6,895 nucleotides of DNA. It comes from an uncultured Anaerolineaceae bacterium (GTDB lineage Bacteria; Chloroflexota; Anaerolineae; Promineifilales; Promineifilaceae). Of the stretch, positions 3,834 through 6,895 are shown piece by piece; the stretch's first letter is position 1, and each line of letters opens with the position of its first letter. Location of the stretch: the NCBI GenBank assembly GCA_937967805.1, contig CALBTC010000315.1, positions 1 to 6,895 on the forward strand. The letters run 5' to 3'. The translations under genes were made by a program, and so were the position numbers. The notes under the pieces were generated by a model. The model had not been told where the DNA came from and made no database searches. It worked only from the letters and a program-made list of their open reading frames with translations.

Positions 3834-6073
3834 GTGTGGCAGCAATGAGTGAAGGCAAAAAGCAAGAATTTATCGAGATTCGCGGCGCGCGCGAAAATAA
3901 TCTAAAAAGCATTACGCTTAGTATTCCCAAACGTAAGATCACGGTTTTCACCGGCGTGTCCGGCTCCGGCAAGTCATCCCTCGTCTTCGACACCATCGCC
4001 ACCGAAGCACAGCGCCAACTGTACGAGAACTTCAGCATGATGGTGCGCACCTTCCTGCCGCGCTACTCTCAGCCGGACGCCGATTCGATCCGCAACCTGG
4101 GCATGGCTATCGTAGTCGACCAGAAGCGCCTGGGCGGTGGTTCGCATTCCACCCTGGGCACCATTACCGATACCTATACCCTGCTGCGCCAGCTGTTCGC
4201 GCTAATTGGTGAACCCTTCATCGGCTATGCCAATGCCTTTTCTTTCAACGAACCCATCGGCATGTGCCCGGAATGCAACGGGCTGGGCCGCAAGCTGCAG
4301 CCCATTGTGGAAAAATTCTACGATCCGTCTAAATCGCTGAATGAAGGTGCGCTTCAGGGTCCGATCTTCGACGACAGCATCTACCCGACCAGCGGCTTCT
4401 TCGACAATGACAAAAAGCTGGCCGACTTCACCGAGGAGGAGATGGTGCTGCTTCTCTACGGCGAGGAGCAAAAATTCGAGTATGACGGCATGAACCGCAC
4501 CTATCGCGGGGTGATCACCAATTTCTCACGCTCCTACATCGAGCGCGACCTGAAAACACGTTCCGAGAAAACGCAAGAAAAAATCAGGCAATATCTCACC
4601 GAAGGCCCCTGTCCGGCCTGCAAGGGGGCGCGCCTTAACAAAGCCGTCTTGAGCTGCAAAGTTAACGGCCGTAACATCGCCGAGCTTTCTTCAATGGAAG
4701 TGGGGGAACTGATCGAAGTGATCAAGGAGATCAAAGATGAAAGGGCTAAAGAGATCGTGGACAATCTGGCGCGCCGGCTGCAAAACCTGATTGACATCGG
4801 CCTGGCGTATCTCACGCTCAACCGGGAGACCGATACGCTCTCCGGCGGCGAATCGCAGCGCGTCAAGCTGGTGAAACAGTTGGGCAGCAGCCTGATCGAC
4901 GTGATGTACATTTTCGACGAGCCCAGCGTAGGCCTGCACCCGCAAGACATACACCGGCTCAACAAAATGCTGCAAAAATTGCGCGACATGGGCAACACGG
5001 TGCTGGTCGTGGAGCACGACCCGGACGTGATCAAGGTGGCCGACCACGTTGTGGATCTTGGGCCGCGTGCCGGCACTCACGGTGGCGAGATTGTCTACGA
5101 AGGCAGTTATATTGGCCTGCTTAAGGCAGATACGCTGACCGGCAATTTCATCAAAGAGGCGATGCCTATCAAGAAGACGTTCCGTCAGGCCAAGAAGCAA
5201 TTGAGTTTGAGCCATGTGAGCGTCAACAACTTAAAGAACGTGAGCGTAGCCATCCCGGTGGGCGTGCTCACACTGGTGACTGGAGTTGCCGGCTCCGGCA
5301 AGAGTTCGCTTATTAGCGAGGCGTTTGTCTCGCAATTCCCGGATACAATCGTGGTTGACCAAACGGCCGTTGGCACCAATCCACGCTCCAACCCGGCCAC
5401 CTATACCGGTGTCATGGACGCTGTGCGCAAAGCATTCGCCCAGGCCAACAATGTCAACGCCGGCTTGTTCAGTTTCAACTCCAAAGGTGCCTGTGACAAC
5501 TGCAATGGTCTTGGCGTGGTGTACACCGACCTCTCCTTCTTCGAAAGGGTAAAATCCCCCTGTGAGGTTTGCGGCGGCAGGCGCTTCAAGGACGAAGTGC
5601 TGAACTATAAGCTGGACGGTATATCGATTGTTGATGTGCTGGAGATGACCGTCAGGCAGGCATTGGACTTCTTCACCATCCCGGAGGTGACGCGCACGCT
5701 GCAAACGATGAACGACGTTGGCCTGGACTACCTGACCCTCGGCCAGCCGCTCGACACGCTCTCCGGCGGCGAGTGCCAGCGCATCAAGCTGTCCAGCGAG
5801 CTGCGCAAGGAAGGCAGCATCTACGTGATGGACGAGCCCACCACCGGCCTGCACAAGGCGGACACCGCTCAACTGCTTGGGGTTATCAATAAGCTGGTGG
5901 ACGCAGGCAATACAGTGATCGTCATTGAACACAACATGGACGTGGTGCGCAACGCCGATTGGGTCATTGACCTGGGGCCGGAAGGCGGCAGCAAGGGCGG
6001 GCAGGTCTTGTTCGCCGGCACGCCGGCAGAGTTGAAGCAGGCCAAACAGTCGGTCACGAGCCAGTACGTATAA
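3830..6073 (+). CDS. UvrA-like ABC ATPase lacking the UvrB-binding domain
   Basis: This 747-residue protein is a tandem-ATPase relative of excinuclease subunit A. The first half has Walker A GVSGSGKSS (42-50), zinc-type CPEC (146-149) and CPAC (261-264), signature LSGGESQR (337-344), Walker B IFDEPSVGLH (361-370) and the switch histidine H396. The second half has Walker A GVAGSGKSS (485-493), a zinc module CDNC (555-558) to CEVC (578-581), signature LSGGECQR (644-651), Walker B VMDEPTTGLH (666-675) and H701. True UvrA has about 940 residues. Here the first-half sequence passes from LLRQLFALIGEPF (118-130) almost directly to FSFNEPIGMCPEC, so the UvrB-binding domain is missing while a shortened insertion domain (about 160-255) remains. 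This is the architecture of DrrC-like and other short UvrA paralogues tied to DNA-drug resistance. Start at 3830 gives an ATGA overlap with the SRPBCC gene, suggesting translational coupling; M6 (3845) is an alternative. Role in releasing DNA-bound drug is inferred. Confidence 0.93.
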   Translation: MSVAAMSEGKKQEFIEIRGARENNLKSITLSIPKRKITVFTGVSGSGKSSLVFDTIATEAQRQLYENFSMMVRTFLPRYSQPDADSIRNLGMAIVVDQKRLGGGSHSTLGTITDTYTLLRQLFALIGEPFIGYANAFSFNEPIGMCPECNGLGRKLQPIVEKFYDPSKSLNEGALQGPIFDDSIYPTSGFFDNDKKLADFTEEEMVLLLYGEEQKFEYDGMNRTYRGVITNFSRSYIERDLKTRSEKTQEKIRQYLTEGPCPACKGARLNKAVLSCKVNGRNIAELSSMEVGELIEVIKEIKDERAKEIVDNLARRLQNLIDIGLAYLTLNRETDTLSGGESQRVKLVKQLGSSLIDVMYIFDEPSVGLHPQDIHRLNKMLQKLRDMGNTVLVVEHDPDVIKVADHVVDLGPRAGTHGGEIVYEGSYIGLLKADTLTGNFIKEAMPIKKTFRQAKKQLSLSHVSVNNLKNVSVAIPVGVLTLVTGVAGSGKSSLISEAFVSQFPDTIVVDQTAVGTNPRSNPATYTGVMDAVRKAFAQANNVNAGLFSFNSKGACDNCNGLGVVYTDLSFFERVKSPCEVCGGRRFKDEVLNYKLDGISIVDVLEMTVRQALDFFTIPEVTRTLQTMNDVGLDYLTLGQPLDTLSGGECQRIKLSSELRKEGSIYVMDEPTTGLHKADTAQLLGVINKLVDAGNTVIVIEHNMDVVRNADWVIDLGPEGGSKGGQVLFAGTPAELKQAKQSVTSQYV

Positions 6074-6166
6074 ACAAAAAGGGAATTTGTCTTTATGAAC
6101 ACCTCAAGAACAGCGGGCCAAACGCGCATAACCTTACATTTTTTTGTCGCCATCAAATCTGTTGAC

Positions 6167-6175
6167 TGCTATACT
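6167..6175 (+). promoter_or_regulatory. candidate extended -10 promoter for the betaine-binding gene
   Basis: TGC followed by TATACT (6170-6175) is an extended -10, the same TGnTATACT form seen before lysR at 1856-1864. No good -35 lies at normal spacing. The rest of the 144-base gap (6074-6217) shows only a weak 5-base hairpin right after the uvrA-like stop (ACAAA at 6074-6078, TTTGT at 6086-6090) and no convincing terminator. Confidence 0.45.
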
Positions 6176-6202
6176 CCGTCACCTGTCAAGAACTCTATTT
6201 TT

Positions 6203-6211
6203 AGGAAGGAG
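6203..6211 (+). promoter_or_regulatory. strong ribosome binding site of the betaine-binding gene
   Basis: AGGAAGGAG lies 6 bases before the ATG at 6218. It fixes the start, which is immediately followed by a lipoprotein signal peptide. Confidence 0.85.
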
Positions 6212-6217
6212 AAGCCC

Positions 6218-6895
6218 ATGAAAAGTAACTGGAAGTTTTTAATGTTGTTCCTCCTGCTGGCGGCTTTGCTGCTGGCAGCCTGTGGCTCCGGTAGTGAAGA
6301 ACCCGCTGCCGAAAGCGATGCCGCCGACACCGCCGGTGAAGAGACAGGCGACCAAGCCGCCGAAGAACCGGCCGATGAAGCCGCTGAATCTGAAGAAAAG
6401 ATGACCATCACGCTGGTGGAAAATGCCTGGTCTGCCTCTGAGCTGAACGTCGCCGTGGCCAAGATTTTGCTGGAGGATGAGCTGGGCTATCCCGTTGAAG
6501 TCATCTCGCTGGATGAAAACCTGCAATGGCCGGCCCTGGCCGCCGGTGATGCCCACGCCAGCCTGGAAGTATGGCCCTCCGGCCATGCGGCCAACGTCGC
6601 GGAATTTATTGAGGAAGCAGGCACCGTAGAACATGGCGGGCTGCTTGGCCCCGTCGGGCGCATCGGCTGGTACATGCCCAGCTATGTGCTGGAGCAAGAT
6701 CCCAACCTGGCGACCTGGGAAGGATTCACCCAGCCGGAAGCGGCCGCAATGTTTGCCACGGCCGAGACCGGCGACCTGGGCCAATTCCTGGGGGGCGATC
6801 CCAGCTTTGTGCAGTATGATTCCGACATCATCAACAATTTGGGGATGCCCTTTGAGGTGGTTTTCGCCGGCTCTGAGGAAGCGATTCTGGCCCAG
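6218..6895 (+). CDS. glycine betaine/proline-type ABC substrate-binding lipoprotein (3' end cut)
   Basis: The first 226 residues of an OpuAC/ProX-type binding protein are present; the gene continues past the window. A short charged start (MKSNWK) and hydrophobic stretch end in the lipobox LAAC with the lipidated C22, so the protein should be anchored to the outer face of the membrane. Residues 24-60 are a low-complexity Glu/Ala/Asp linker. The binding domain starts near 62 (MTITLVENAWSASELNV) and shows LEDELGYPVEV, the LEVWPSGH segment and a GRIGWYMPSYVLEQDPNLATW stretch typical of quaternary-amine binding proteins of osmoprotectant importers. The partner permease and ATPase genes would be expected nearby but are not in view. 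The aromatic ligand cage cannot be checked fully because the C-terminus is missing; choline or another quaternary amine is possible. It has its own promoter and is probably unrelated to the uvrA-like operon. Confidence 0.88.
   Translation, partial: MKSNWKFLMLFLLLAALLLAACGSGSEEPAAESDAADTAGEETGDQAAEEPADEAAESEEKMTITLVENAWSASELNVAVAKILLEDELGYPVEVISLDENLQWPALAAGDAHASLEVWPSGHAANVAEFIEEAGTVEHGGLLGPVGRIGWYMPSYVLEQDPNLATWEGFTQPEAAAMFATAETGDLGQFLGGDPSFVQYDSDIINNLGMPFEVVFAGSEEAILAQ

Larger units (their letters stand above)
291..5370. repeat. dispersed highly iterated palindrome ACGGCCGT
   Basis: The palindrome ACGGCCGT occurs at 291, 310, 1342, 1597, 2152, 2534, 2726, 2849, 4665 and 5363. Six of these extend to AACGGCCGTT (309, 2151, 2533, 2725, 2848, 5362). 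All ten lie inside genes, in more than one reading frame: most encode Thr-Ala-Val, but those at 291 and 4665 encode Gly-Arg and that at 2151 encodes Arg-Pro. Near-matches differing at one end base add more copies (for example ACGGCCGC at 351 and GCGGCCGT at 1441). It resembles in kind the HIP1 palindrome of cyanobacteria, though with a different sequence. Confidence 0.85.

Noticed and set aside
3119..3845. Long minus-strand open frames opposite the arsR-type and SRPBCC genes
   Set aside because: They lack recognisable domains and lie antisense to two genes with clear family signatures; they are by-products of GC-rich codon use.
5231..5932. 233-codon minus-strand frame opposite the uvrA-like gene
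   Set aside because: Antisense to the conserved second ATPase half; it shows no motif of its own.
6074..6147. Possible terminator after the uvrA-like gene
   Set aside because: The hairpin ACAAA/TTTGT is short and AT-rich, and the T-run at 6139-6145 has no strong stem before it.
6162..6167. TTGACT as a -35 for the betaine-binding gene
   Set aside because: The hexamer 17 bases downstream (GTCAAG) does not resemble a -10; the overlapping extended -10 TGCTATACT is the better candidate.

Overview
The window holds six readable genes plus a possible seventh cut by the left edge, on a moderately GC-rich bacterial background with short intergenic gaps. No rRNA, tRNA, CRISPR array, transposase or insertion-sequence end was seen. 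The gene set does not name a species. The ArsR/SRPBCC/short-UvrA cluster, a lipoprotein-type betaine-binding protein and a highly repeated ACGGCCGT palindrome would fit a Chloroflexota-type (Anaerolineae-like) environmental bacterium. That placement is an inference of low to moderate confidence.

Left block, minus strand (1-1724): a single-domain response regulator (1302-1724) is followed after 24 bases by a threonine synthase-like PLP enzyme (114-1277). The zinc-ribbon cysteines at the N-terminus of that enzyme are mostly lost. A short frame (58 down to the left edge) may be the start of a third minus-strand gene with its own promoter.

Centre (1725-2875): a 272-base divergent intergenic region separates the response regulator from a LysR-family regulator (1997-2875). 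It contains an extended -10 promoter, a nested hairpin just before the lysR start, and a 42-codon open frame of doubtful status.

Right block, plus strand (2929-6073): a clean sigma70-type promoter with an overlapping palindrome and tandem repeat drives an apparent three-gene operon. It encodes an ArsR-family repressor without cysteines, an AHSA1/SRPBCC-domain protein, and a 747-residue UvrA-like protein that retains both ATPase halves and zinc clusters but has no UvrB-binding domain. The last two genes overlap by 4 bases (ATGA). A perfect 22-base palindrome sits on the arsR stop codon. The simplest reading is a self-regulated stress or drug-response module, in which the ArsR protein represses the operon, the SRPBCC protein may bind a small hydrophobic ligand, and the UvrA-like ATPase acts on DNA or DNA-bound drug without the UvrB/UvrC repair path.

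Right edge (6074-6895): after a 144-base gap with an extended -10 promoter, a lipoprotein substrate-binding protein of the glycine betaine/proline (OpuAC) type begins and runs off the window.

The most striking pattern outside the genes is the dispersed palindrome ACGGCCGT. It occurs ten times, six of them as AACGGCCGTT, against roughly 0.1 expected by chance for the octamer. Eight copies lie in the first 2.9 kb and only two in the remaining 4 kb.
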